Origin: CAIVVT01 sp963823095
GTDB lineage: Bacteria > Acidobacteriota > Terriglobia > Bryobacterales > Bryobacteraceae
DNA: 64,000 bases
Assembly: GCA_963823095.1 (NCBI GenBank)
Contig: CAWGKI010000001.1
Location: forward strand, 186,001-250,000
Direction: 5' to 3'
A program made the translations under genes and the position numbers. Shown in pieces: positions 7,967-17,468 of this stretch. The notes beneath the pieces were generated by a model. It worked only from the letters and a program-made list of their open reading frames with translations. It was not told the origin of the DNA and did no database searches. How positions within the stretch are numbered: the stretch's first letter is position 1; every line of letters begins with the position of its first letter.

Positions 7967-10610
7967 ATGAGAACAATCACTTCCGTTCTCCTGCTGCTTG
8001 GCTTCGCGCTGAGCGCAGGGGCGCAGCAAACTGTCCGGTACATCGTCCAGTTGCAAGGTGCTCCGCTGCTTTCTTCGCGAGGAGACACACGCAGAGAGCG
8101 CGTCGAGTTGAACCGGATCGAGCGGGAGCACTCGGATTTCGAAGCGCACGCTTCCGCCGCGGGTTTCACCGTGATCCGCCGCCTTACTGTGGCCGCCAAC
8201 GTGGCCATCGTCGAAGCGACTCCAGGAAATGAGGGAGTTCTACGCGGCATGGCCGGGGTCAAGCGGGCATTTCGAGAGCGCTTCTATCAGCAGCATTTCG
8301 ACGCATCGATTGCACTGCATCAGATAGATTCGGCCTGGGCCGCCATTCCGGGCGCGACCTACAGCCCCGGTAATCCCACGGCCTGGAACATCGCCGGCCA
8401 GGGCGTCAAGATCGGGATGGTAGACACAGGCATCGACCCGACACATCCATCTTTTCAGGCGCCAAACATGAACGCGCCCCCGGGCTTCCCCAAGTGGAGC
8501 ACTAACGTGCAGGGCAATCAGGCCCTCACCGAGCGGCAAGATTATCGTGGCGCGCAGTTACGGGACGTGGACGGCGCAGGATGTAGACGGTCATGGCACC
8601 GCGGTCGCCTCGGTGGCGGCGGGCGTTCCCATAGCTTCCGGATCGGGCCCGAATGGGTTAACGCTCAGCGGCGTCGCTCCCGCCGCCTGGTTAGGCATCT
8701 ACGACGTCGACTCCCAGCACATCGGATCCTACTCCGACTCCGACATACTGTCGGCGCTGGACGATTGCGCCAAGGACGGCATGGACGTGGTCAGCATGAG
8801 CTTCGGCGCGCCCGACTTCGGCGGTTCTACCGACCCGCAGAATCAGCTCTACGATGACGTGTTCACCACGCTGCGCGCCAACGGCACGGTCCTGGTGGCC
8901 TCGGCGGGCAACGATGGCCCAGAGGTTTACACCATGTCCGCTCCCGGCGTCGATCCTGGCGTCATCGCCGCGGGCGCACAGCAGAGCACCACCATTTATG
9001 CCAACCCAGCGGTAACGGCGACTGACGGGACAAACATCACAGCCGCGGCTGCCAACAACAACACGGGGTTGATCCAGAACCTTACGGGGCAATTGGTCAG
9101 CATCGCGCGGTGGGATTCCACGAGCCTCGGCTGCACCAACGGCAGCGTCTGGCCGCAGGCGGGGGTTGCCGCCGGCAAGATTCTGCTAATCCAGCGTGGC
9201 ACCTGCACCTTCGTCGAGAAGCTGCAAAACGCCCAGACGGCCGGCGCGACCGCAGTGATCGTCTACAATTCGGCCTCCAGCCCGACCGGCGACGGCGGGG
9301 ACACCCTGATCAACATGGATCTTACCAGCGCCGTGCCGCTAAGTTCCATCGCCAGCTACCCCGGCCTTTTCGTTGGGTACACCGACGGCCAGTCGTTGCT
9401 CTCGCGAGTGTCTTCGAGCGGCAGCTACATCGTTACCGAGGTTTTCGGCTTGGCGGCGGGCGACACACGGCAGCTTGCGAGTTTCAGCAGCCGCGGACCG
9501 GATTTCGATCTCATCATCAAGCCCGACCTCGTCGCCGATGGCAATTCCGTCATCGCGGCCTGGTGCACCAACACGACCCTGGACTCCAACCCAAATCCCA
9601 GCTTAAACAACAATCAGTGCGATCCGTTTGGATTCCAGTTGCTGGATGGAACCAGTTTCTCGGCGCCCTTGACCGCCGGCGCCGTGGCCCTGGTCCGATC
9701 GGCGCGCCCGGGCCTCACGGCGGACGACTACCGGTCGCTCGTCGTCAATGGAACCTCGCCGATGCTGGACGGTAGCGGCGCTGCCTGGCCGGTCATGTCG
9801 GCGGGCGCTGGATCCTTGGACGTCCTGCAGGCCGTCCGGTCGAGTGTTACCGCCAACCCCGTCTCGCTGAGCTTCGGCTCGGCCGGTTCCAGCCTGCCCA
9901 CCAGCCAGCAACTCACGCTCAAGAATGTCGGGACCACAACGAAGACTTACAACCTGACGTTTGACGGGCTGGCGGCGTCTACGATTTCAGGCGCGCCCAC
10001 AACGCTCTCTTCGGGCGGCACTGTGTTCATGCCGCTCCCAGGTCAGTTGCTGGGCGACTACCTGGGATTAAGCAACCAGGCGCCTACGCTGTGGAACAGC
10101 ACGGTGACGCTGGCAGCCGGCGCGACGGCAACCGTCACGGTGCAGGCTCCGCAGGTTCGGGCGACGCCCGGGGCCTATCAGGGCTTCATCAATGTGACCG
10201 CGAGTGGATCCACAACTCCCGATGCGCGCATTCCCTGGTGGTTTGCGGTGACGTCCGCCACGCCGACGTCGATTGCCCTGGACTCGACGCCGCTCTACCT
10301 CACGTTCGATTCCACCAACGGCCTTAACGACGGCACCATCGCCGTACGCTTCGTAGATAGCACCACGGGCGTCTTGATGCCCGCGCCGTCCGCGGTCACC
10401 GTCGCCAACCTGACCGGTGCGGCCGTGGCAAGTACTCCCTACGTGGCCAGTTCCTCATACACTTGCAGCAGCCCCTGCACCAATGTCAATTTCGCCAACG
10501 TGTGGCTGATCGATGTCTCGATCTCGCCGAACTTCGCTTCGGGAACCACTTCGACATTCCGCATCACGTCAGGCAATGTGACTCGCGACTTTACCGCGGT
10601 CGTTTTCTAA
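7967..10610 (+). CDS. Secreted subtilisin-like serine protease (S8) with PA domain, frameshifted
   Basis: About 880 residues once joined. The ATG at 7967 starts a signal peptide (MRTITSVLLLLGFALSAGAQ) followed by an I9-like propeptide. The catalytic Asp lies in VKIGMVDTGIDPTHPSF. After residue ~190 the frame shifts (near 8536, one extra base), and the catalytic His then appears in DVDGHGTAVASVAAG and the Ser in GTSFSAPLTAGAVAL. Between them is a protease-associated insertion (ILLIQRGTCTFVEKLQ, TAVIVYNS). The rest is a beta-sandwich-rich C-terminal region. The protein is expected outside the cytoplasm. All catalytic residues are kept, which argues for a sequencing indel rather than decay. Confidence 0.85.
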
Positions 10611-10611
10611 T

Positions 10612-10648
10612 CCGCTGCGCCGGCCTTCCGGTCCGGCGCTGGCAGCGG
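10612..10648 (+). terminator. GC-rich hairpin after the protease gene
   Basis: Directly after the protease stop, CCGCTG pairs with CAGCGG and GCCGG with CCGGC around a CTTCCGG-type loop. No long T-run follows, so this is a terminator-like hairpin only. Confidence 0.45.
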
Positions 10649-10725
10649 ATGATTCGCGGTCGTTGGAAATTAAGCTTAAGTGCCCGCAAAGACGGGCCGC
10701 AATGACAAAGAGAAGGCAGATTCGG

Positions 10726-11625
10726 ATGACAAAAATCACACACTGGGCGTTCTTGTTGGCGTTGGCGGCGACCACGCCTCTCATTGGCCAGGATTACCTG
10801 ATTCCCGTGGCTGCAAGCAACGGCGCCACCTGCGGGGCGCCGCCTTTCGCGGTGGTCCCGCAAAGCGCCGGCTTCGTCAGCTGCGGACGAGGAGGTTACT
10901 TCCACTGGACGGCGGTCGGTGGAGGCTGGGCCACGAGCCTCGTGCTCAGCAACCCCACAGGATCGGACATGGCCGCACAGATCACACTAGTTGGCCAGGA
11001 TGGCAGCACGCCCAGCCCCATGACGCTGGTGCGGAACGGGGTAAACCTCGGCGTGCAGAGTGCGGATACTCAACTGCTCGCGAAGCACAGCTCAATCCGG
11101 TATGAGTTGCCCAGCGGAGGCGCCGCCACGCAGGCAAACGGACAGGTGGTCGTCCAGATCCTCGCCAAGAATGGGCTGTCGCTCCAGTCGGTGCAGGCCA
11201 TTGAGGACTATACCTACACGAGCACGGCCGGCGTAGTCTTTTCCACGGTCACGCTGCCCATTGCCTGGATCGATCAAGCCCAGGCGGCCTATACGGCCAG
11301 CTTTGAGGAAAGCACGTCGACCGCCAGCCTTGGCGCGTTCGCCATCAAAGACGTTTCCGGCTCCACTTCGGGCCAGACTGTGGACGTGCAGGCCTTCGAT
11401 GTCACCGGGAAGTCGCTGGGCGACCAGAAGGTGACGCTGGCGGCGGGGCAAGTGAAGGCCTACACCACCGACGGCTTGTTTGGAGCGAGCACATTCCAGT
11501 CCCTCTCTGGAGTGCCTGTCGCCAGGTTGGAATTCACCGGCGCGGACAGAATCGACGTCCTCATGCTCCAGGTGCGCGGACAGAGTCTGGCTGCCATGCC
11601 GACGACTACCGTGCTCACGCAGTAG
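10726..11625 (+). CDS. Secreted protein of unknown function
   Basis: About 299 residues beginning with a signal peptide (MTKITHWAFLLALAATTPLIGQ). The mature part is rich in Ser, Thr, Gly and Val with beta-sandwich character (HWTAVGGGWATSLVLSNPTG, VQILAKNGLSLQSVQAIEDY). This resembles the secreted 'IPTL/usherin-like' proteins abundant in Solibacter-type genomes, but I recognise no named domain. The ATG at 10726 follows the purine-rich AAGAGAAGG; an ATG at 10702 is an alternative. Two cysteines near the N-terminus (CGAPPF, SCGRGG) could form a disulfide. It may be co-transcribed with the protease. Confidence 0.7.
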   Translation: MTKITHWAFLLALAATTPLIGQDYLIPVAASNGATCGAPPFAVVPQSAGFVSCGRGGYFHWTAVGGGWATSLVLSNPTGSDMAAQITLVGQDGSTPSPMTLVRNGVNLGVQSADTQLLAKHSSIRYELPSGGAATQANGQVVVQILAKNGLSLQSVQAIEDYTYTSTAGVVFSTVTLPIAWIDQAQAAYTASFEESTSTASLGAFAIKDVSGSTSGQTVDVQAFDVTGKSLGDQKVTLAAGQVKAYTTDGLFGASTFQSLSGVPVARLEFTGADRIDVLMLQVRGQSLAAMPTTTVLTQ

Positions 11626-11900
11626 TCAGGGCAGACCGGAAAGTCCGCTCATTCTTTTCGAAACTCATGCAGCCGGATGCGCGCGCAGGCGCTCTCCGGC
11701 TGCCTTGGCATTGAGCGTAGTGCGAGTGTGGCGCCGGGTATTGTGAGGCGCGCCCGTACCGTTGCGTGGCTCCAGTCCGTCCCCATCACCTCCGGGCCGC
11801 TCGTTGGCGCAGGCCGGGTCGCGAACTTCACGGCGCGGCAAGGCCAAGTGTTACTTGGCAAACAGGTGCAGATTCATAGTTGTAGAATCCGTGTGGATAA

Positions 11901-13811
11901 GTGTCTCTTGAATGCCGGTTGAACCCGACCGTTCTGCCGGCGCAGTTGGGGTTTGCCTCCACCGTGTCTGTTACGACCGCGAAAATGCCGAATGGTCAGG
12001 TGCGCTCCCGCGCCGGGACCGCTATTGAACTCGCGCGCCTCTCGTTCGCCGGACCTATTGGAAGCGTTTTGGCGATCGCGGTGCTGCTCCTCACCACCCC
12101 GCTGCATCGGGACCATCCGCTGGCGACCGCGCTGTATGCTGCCTTCATGATCGGGCGCATCGCCGCGCGTGGGGTTCTCACTTTGCGCTGGCGGCGCGAG
12201 CGTGCGGGGCCGGTTGAGTTCCCGCGCTGGATGATTGTCGGATCGGCCTACACCTTAGCTCTGCCTACCGCCCTCTTCGACTGCTTCGTGATTCTGAACT
12301 ATGGGTTCGAGAGCTGGAATACCCTGATTCTCGTCGCATTGACCGTCGCCTGCGCGATTTCGGGGACGACCGTGATCGCTCCCGACCGCAGGTTGGCGAT
12401 CGGCTATGAGGCGACCCTCCTGGCTCCCATCGTTCTTGCCGGCTTGTGGGTAGGCGGAGCCCAAGGCTATTCCTTCGCGGCGGCGACGGTCTTCTTTGGC
12501 GTATACGTGATGCTTCACGCTGCACATCAAAACGCCGACTATTTGGCCGCGGTGGCCAAAGACACGGTACTCCGGCTGAGTTCGGATGAGCTGCAGGCGG
12601 CCAGGACCGCCGCGGAAACGGCCAATCAGGCCAAGAGCCAGTTCCTCGCCAACATGAGCCATGAGATCCGCACGCCGATGAACGGCGTGCTCGGCATGTT
12701 GGAGCTTGTCCTGGAGTCGGACCTCTCTCGCGAGCAGCGGGAGAATCTCGGCTATGCACGCGAGTCCGCCCGTTCTTTGCTCGGCCTGCTCAACGATCTT
12801 CTGGATCATTCGAAGGCGGAGTCCGGACGCCTGGAGTTCGAACAGATCGATTTCTCGCTCGACCGGCTGCTCTCCTTTGCCCTGAGCCCCTTCTTCGCGG
12901 CGACGGGTTCAAAAGGCATCGCGCTGACCTATGAGATACGAAATGGCGTGCCGTCCTCTGTGCGTGGCGATACGACGCGCTTGCGCCAGATCATCGTCAA
13001 TCTGGTCTCGAACGCCGTGAAATTCACGCGTTCGGGATCCATCCGTGTTGTGGTGCTCCCCAGGCAATTCGAGCGGGACACGATTGAACTTCAATTCAGC
13101 GTCATCGACACCGGCCCCGGCATACCGCTGGCCAAGCAGCAGTCGATCTTCGATGCGTTTTCGCAGGGAGACAGTTCGATCACCCGGCGGTATGGCGGGA
13201 CCGGTTTAGGCTTGACGATCTGCCGCGACCTGGTGCTGCTGATGGGTGGCCGTATTTGGGTGGAAAGCGCGCCGGGCTGCGGTACCGCCTTTCATTTCAC
13301 GGCCCGGCTTGGGATATCCTCGGGGCCCTCCCTGAGCGAGCCCGTGGCGCCCCCCGAGCCCCAGATTTCGAATGGCCGGCCGCTCCGGATCCTGATTGCG
13401 GAGGACAACTTCATCAATCAGCGCGTCCTGAGTCAACTGCTCGCACGAATGGGCCATCTGTGCGAACTGGCGGAAACCGGAGTGCAAGCGCTCGAATTGT
13501 ATGACAAGGGTGGATTCGATCTCATCCTGATGGACGTTCACATGCCCGAAATGGATGGACTGGAGGCTACCCGGCGTATTCGCGCTCTCGAGGCCTCCAC
13601 GCAGAGTCACGTCCAAATCGTGGGCGTCACGGCCAGCGCCAGTGAACCGGACATTCAGGCCTGCCTGGACAGCGGCATGGACTCTTGCGTACCCAAACCG
13701 ATCGACATCGCCAAGTTCAAAGACATGCTCGGCAAGATCGCCCGCCGGCGGCCCGCTCCCGGCCAGCAGCCAGAGGCGCGGCCAACCCGGCGCGCCGGCG
13801 GTCTCGCCTGA
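11901..13811 (+). CDS. Hybrid sensor histidine kinase with C-terminal receiver domain
   Basis: About 636 residues from a GTG at 11901; the start is uncertain because ATG 11985 is also in frame. Residues ~45-215 hold five or six hydrophobic segments without an obvious extracellular sensor domain. The HisKA box SHEIRTPMNGVLGM carries the phospho-acceptor His. The ATPase domain has N-box NLVSNAVKFT, G1 IDTGPGIP and GGTGLGL. A receiver domain follows (ILIAEDNFINQRVL, phospho-acceptor in LMDVHMPEMDG, conserved Lys in VPKP). No output gene is adjacent, so it looks like an orphan hybrid kinase. It lies 123 bases before selA. Confidence 0.9.
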   Translation: MSLECRLNPTVLPAQLGFASTVSVTTAKMPNGQVRSRAGTAIELARLSFAGPIGSVLAIAVLLLTTPLHRDHPLATALYAAFMIGRIAARGVLTLRWRRERAGPVEFPRWMIVGSAYTLALPTALFDCFVILNYGFESWNTLILVALTVACAISGTTVIAPDRRLAIGYEATLLAPIVLAGLWVGGAQGYSFAAATVFFGVYVMLHAAHQNADYLAAVAKDTVLRLSSDELQAARTAAETANQAKSQFLANMSHEIRTPMNGVLGMLELVLESDLSREQRENLGYARESARSLLGLLNDLLDHSKAESGRLEFEQIDFSLDRLLSFALSPFFAATGSKGIALTYEIRNGVPSSVRGDTTRLRQIIVNLVSNAVKFTRSGSIRVVVLPRQFERDTIELQFSVIDTGPGIPLAKQQSIFDAFSQGDSSITRRYGGTGLGLTICRDLVLLMGGRIWVESAPGCGTAFHFTARLGISSGPSLSEPVAPPEPQISNGRPLRILIAEDNFINQRVLSQLLARMGHLCELAETGVQALELYDKGGFDLILMDVHMPEMDGLEATRRIRALEASTQSHVQIVGVTASASEPDIQACLDSGMDSCVPKPIDIAKFKDMLGKIARRRPAPGQQPEARPTRRAGGLA

Positions 13812-13934
13812 ACCCCAATCCCTTTGCCGCGTGGCGCATGCCTTGTGGCGACCGCTGAAGCGTGCGCCACGGCCTGCCGCGCGAATCCCGGAAGAAATGC
13901 CGCAACGCGCCACGCCTCGCAATACACTGAACAC

Positions 13935-15269
13935 GTGGACTCCAGCGCGCTCTTCCGGCAACTGCCCTCGGTGGACGAACTCTCCCGGGCGCTCTCCAAT
14001 CTCGAGGAGCGCTTCCCGCGCCCGCTCATCGTCTCCGAGTGCCGCCGCGTTCTGCAATCCGCGCGAGAAGCGATCGGCAGAAATGAGTACGTTCCGCACG
14101 ACCTGGCTTCTCGCGCCCTCGCCGCGCTCGAATCGCTGGAGCGGCCGTCCCTGCAACGCGTCATCAACGCGACCGGCGTGATCCTGCACACCAACCTCGG
14201 GCGCGCGCCGCTGCCCATAGCGCCAGCGTCCGGCGTCTATTCGAACCTCGAATACGACCTCCATTCCGGCAAGCGCGGGAAGCGCGATACTCATACGGAG
14301 GCGTTTCTTGAACGCCTGCTCGAAGCGCCTGGCATCCTCGTCAACAATGGCGCCGCCGCGGTGTTCCTGGCTCTGCATGAGCTCGCCGCGGGTGGTGAAG
14401 TCCTCGTCTCGCGCGGCGAATTGATCGAAATTGGCGACGGCTTCCGTATCCCCGATATCATGGCCCGCTCGGGCGCGCGCCTCGTAGAAGTCGGCTCGAC
14501 CAACAAGACGCGCATCGGCGACTATGCGAATGCCATCGGACCCGACACGCGCCTGCTGATGCGCGTGCACCCGTCGAACTTCCGCATGGAAGGCTTCACC
14601 GGGAGGCCCTCGCTCGAAGAGCTTGTCGCGCTCGGGCGCGAGCGTGGCATCCCCGTGTACGAAGACCTCGGGAGCGGTTGTTTCGTCGATCTCTCGCCTT
14701 GGGGAGTTTCCGAGCCAACGGCGCAGGCCAGTCTGCGCGACGGCGCGGATCTCGTGTCATTCAGCGGCGACAAGCTGCTGGGCGGCCCGCAGGCGGGCGT
14801 GCTCGCGGGACGCGCGGAGTTGATCGCGCGCTTGCGGCGCAACCCGCTGTTCCGGGCGTTGCGCGTGGACAAGATGACGATCACGGTAATGGAGGCAACA
14901 CTCCGTGCTCTGCTGCTTGAACGTTGGGACGAACTCCCGGTGTTGCGCATGATCCGCCAGAGCCGCGAAGAGCTTGCTCTGCGAGCGGCCGAATTCCTGC
15001 TGCGTCACGCCATCCATGGAGCCGTTGTCGCCGATGGCGAATCGATGCTCGGAGGCGGAAGCACGCCGCAGCAGAGCCTGCCGACGTGCGTGATCGCCTT
15101 CCATGCAAACGCGGTCTCTATGGAAAGGCACTTGCGCCATGCCCGGCCAGCCGTCATCGCCCGGATAGAGCACGACCGCTTGCTCATCGACCTGCGCACC
15201 GTTCACCCGCGCGAGGAAGAAGATCTGGCCACGGCGGTGCTCAAGGCGCAAGCCGCGGCGCGAGGGTAG
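13935..15269 (+). CDS. selA: L-seryl-tRNA(Sec) selenium transferase
   Basis: A 444-residue PLP enzyme that converts seryl-tRNA(Sec) to selenocysteyl-tRNA(Sec). The GTG at 13935 gives the expected N-terminus VDSSALFRQLPSVDELSRAL; earlier in-frame starts add non-homologous sequence. Family motifs are RVINATGVILHTNLGRAPLP, VNNGAAAVFLALHELA, VGSTNKTRIGDY, VHPSNFRMEGFTGRPS and the PLP-lysine region VSFSGDKLLGGPQAG. Length and order match SelA. No selB, selD, tRNA-Sec or obvious selenoprotein gene is visible in the window, so the rest of the pathway must lie elsewhere if functional. Confidence 0.93.
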   Translation: MDSSALFRQLPSVDELSRALSNLEERFPRPLIVSECRRVLQSAREAIGRNEYVPHDLASRALAALESLERPSLQRVINATGVILHTNLGRAPLPIAPASGVYSNLEYDLHSGKRGKRDTHTEAFLERLLEAPGILVNNGAAAVFLALHELAAGGEVLVSRGELIEIGDGFRIPDIMARSGARLVEVGSTNKTRIGDYANAIGPDTRLLMRVHPSNFRMEGFTGRPSLEELVALGRERGIPVYEDLGSGCFVDLSPWGVSEPTAQASLRDGADLVSFSGDKLLGGPQAGVLAGRAELIARLRRNPLFRALRVDKMTITVMEATLRALLLERWDELPVLRMIRQSREELALRAAEFLLRHAIHGAVVADGESMLGGGSTPQQSLPTCVIAFHANAVSMERHLRHARPAVIARIEHDRLLIDLRTVHPREEEDLATAVLKAQAAARG

Positions 15270-15493
15270 TGTCTGGCGCCTGTCGCGCTGTTGAATCCAC
15301 GGCGTCTGCAAGCCGCGATGCGGCTCTATTCAGAGATTCTTGACTCACTCCGTAACTTTGTTCCGGCTGCACGCGAACACGTTCTCGACAACACATGGCG
15401 GCACGTCACCCGCGAATTGAGGGGACACCGCTATGAGGTTTCGCTCAGGCTCTGCACAATTTGCAGAGTCAGGAAACACCAAGGAGAGAACAC

Positions 15494-16507
15494 ATGCGAA
15501 AGCTCTGCATTTTCAGCGTATTTTCACTGCTCATGGGAGCCGTGGCCACCCACGCTCAGGCCACTTCGACTCCAGTAGTGGTCACGGCTTCAAACGATGC
15601 AAACAACAACCAACTGCTGGTCTACAACACTGCGGGCACTCTGCTCCAGACAATTCCAACCCAAGGCAAAGGCGGCGTCGGCGGAAACGCAGGCGGAGTT
15701 ATGGCGCACGGCAACCTGGTCGCCGTGGTCAATTTCGGATCGAAATCCGTCTCCGTCTTTCGACGCGAGCCCGGCGGCCTGCAGGTAACCCAAGTGATTC
15801 AGGTCGCTTTGCCGCCTGTCAGCGTTGCGTTCGGCCACCATCATCTCTACGTGCTTGAAACGACGCAGGTCGAATCCTATGCAGTGCTTGATTCCAGCGT
15901 CAGTTCGACCTCCGATGGAGTGGCCACGCTATTCAAGGCGGATGGAAGCGCCGCACAGGTGGGGGTTCTGCCGAACCAGCTCATCATCACGGAAAAGAGC
16001 AACGCCATCGAGACGGTTGACCTGCTGGATGACGGCGCGGTGTCAGGCGTTGCTTCCCTGGTGCAAAACATTCCTGCCAATGTCAATACACCGCTCGGCT
16101 TGGTGACCCGCGGCAACAATGCCTACGTGACTATCGCTCACGCCGATGAGATCTCGTTGGTACGCAACGGCGCCGTATTGACCGTAACTCCATCGGTTAC
16201 TCAACATGCTCCGTGCTGGCTGACGCTGGTGGGGCCGTTCCTGTTCTCCAGCAATTCGCCGAGCATGAGCGTGTCGCGCTACTCTCGTACATGGCCGCAA
16301 ATCGTTCAGGAGGCCGCCGTTGCCGCACAGTTCAATGGCGCTCCGACGGATATCGATTCCGGCGATGGCCTGGTCGCGGTGATCGACGGCAGCGGCGCAA
16401 TGTCTCACCTGTCGATCTTCGATGTCGACGAAGACGGCAATCTCACGCTGAGAGTGGCGACCACCATCAACGCAAAAATCAACGGCGTCGCCATCGTCCA
16501 GGACTGA
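15494..16507 (+). CDS. Secreted beta-propeller (lactonase/YncE-like) protein
   Basis: A 337-residue protein with a signal peptide (MRKLCIFSVFSLLMGAVATHAQA) starting at the ATG 9 bases after AAGGAGAGA. Repeated blade-like units of four strands follow, such as LLVYNTAGTLLQTIPT, NLVAVVNFGSKSVSVFRREP and YVTIAHADEISLVRNG. This resembles secreted seven-bladed propellers of the lactonase or YVTN type. No catalytic residues can be assigned, so enzymatic function is not claimed. It is followed by a strong inverted repeat that separates it from the convergent gene. Confidence 0.72.
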   Translation: MRKLCIFSVFSLLMGAVATHAQATSTPVVVTASNDANNNQLLVYNTAGTLLQTIPTQGKGGVGGNAGGVMAHGNLVAVVNFGSKSVSVFRREPGGLQVTQVIQVALPPVSVAFGHHHLYVLETTQVESYAVLDSSVSSTSDGVATLFKADGSAAQVGVLPNQLIITEKSNAIETVDLLDDGAVSGVASLVQNIPANVNTPLGLVTRGNNAYVTIAHADEISLVRNGAVLTVTPSVTQHAPCWLTLVGPFLFSSNSPSMSVSRYSRTWPQIVQEAAVAAQFNGAPTDIDSGDGLVAVIDGSGAMSHLSIFDVDEDGNLTLRVATTINAKINGVAIVQD

Positions 16508-16537
16508 AGCGAGAGCCGCGCGTCGCGCGCAGCGAGG

Positions 16538-16561
16538 CCGGGGAGCCCGGAGGCTCCCCGG
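16538..16561. terminator. Bidirectional terminator-like hairpin
   Basis: CCGGGGAGCC pairs perfectly with GGCTCCCCGG across a CGGA loop, between two convergent genes ending at 16507 and 16584. There is no T-run, but position and stem strength suit a shared terminator. Confidence 0.6.
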
Positions 16562-16583
16562 TTCCTGGGAGGAAGAGAACGCC

Positions 16584-17417
16584 CTAAACCGTGCAGATCT
16601 GCACGGCCTGCTTCAGGCTTTCCTGCCAGTCCCGCGTCGGAATGAACTCGTGTGCGAAATACCCCGAGTAGCCGGTATCGGCGATTGCCTTGGCCACCGC
16701 GTGGTAGTTCAGTTCCTGGGTCTCGTCAATCTCGTTGCGGCCCGGAATGCCGCCCGTGTGATAGTGGCCGATGTATTGGTGGTAGTCACGAATGGTGCGG
16801 ATCACGTCGCCTTCCATGATCTGCATGTGGTAGATGTCGTACAGCAACTTGATCTGCGGTGAATTCACCCGCTTCACGGCTTCCACGCCCCACACTGTGT
16901 GGTCGCACATGTAGTCCTTGTGGTTCACTTTCGAGTTGAGCAACTCAAGCACGGTCAGAAGCTCTTTATCCTCGGCGTACTTCTTCAGCCGGTTCAGCCC
17001 GATGACCGTGTTCTCCAGACCCTCTTCATCGCTCATGCCTTTTCGGTTGCCCGAGAAGACGATAATGGAATGAGCTTTGGCTGCCACGGCCTGATCCACG
17101 AGTCCGCGAAAACGCTGCTCGATGCCGTCGTGGTTCTCCTTGCGATTGAGCCCGTCCGGAATTGTCGAGGGCCCTCCAACGATCGTCAGCCGCAGTCCGG
17201 CCTTCTGAACCGCCGGCCATTCTTTGGGGTCCACGAGGTCCATGGCCTGGATGCCCAGCTTGACCGCTGCCTGGCACAGGTCCTCGATCGGCACCTTCGA
17301 GTAGCACCAGCGGCAGAGGGACTGTTTCAGACGGCCTGCCGCAACGGGCTCGGCCTTTAGCGATGTGGCGGCAGCCGCGGCAAGCGGCAGTGCGGTGACG
17401 AATGATCGGCGCTTCAT
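16584..17417 (-). CDS. Hydroxypyruvate isomerase-like TIM barrel protein, exported
   Basis: A 277-residue AP_endonuc_2/xylose-isomerase-like barrel. The N-terminus MKRRSFVTALPLAAAAATSL is a twin-arginine-type leader. Family blocks include QSLCRWCYSKVPIEDLCQAA, ELLNSKVNHKDYMCDHTVWG, KLLYDIYHMQIMEGDVI, IGHYHTGGIPGRNEIDETQE and GYFAHEFIPTRDW, which carry the metal-binding Glu, Asp and His residues of hydroxypyruvate isomerases. The isomerisation of hydroxypyruvate and tartronate semialdehyde is the family reaction; a sugar epimerase role is equally possible. The ATG at 17417 starts the leader; longer starts add unrelated residues. Its 5' end faces the glycosyltransferase gene. Confidence 0.82.
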   Translation of the reverse strand: MKRRSFVTALPLAAAAATSLKAEPVAAGRLKQSLCRWCYSKVPIEDLCQAAVKLGIQAMDLVDPKEWPAVQKAGLRLTIVGGPSTIPDGLNRKENHDGIEQRFRGLVDQAVAAKAHSIIVFSGNRKGMSDEEGLENTVIGLNRLKKYAEDKELLTVLELLNSKVNHKDYMCDHTVWGVEAVKRVNSPQIKLLYDIYHMQIMEGDVIRTIRDYHQYIGHYHTGGIPGRNEIDETQELNYHAVAKAIADTGYSGYFAHEFIPTRDWQESLKQAVQICTV

Positions 17418-17468
17418 GCGCTTTAGACTATCAGAGGTTGTACCTATTGAGTTCAGACATTCATTCGC

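Noticed and set aside
13206..14570. Minus-strand frame of 454 codons across the kinase end and selA
   Set aside because: It is antisense to two strongly supported genes, with His/Arg-rich random-looking composition.
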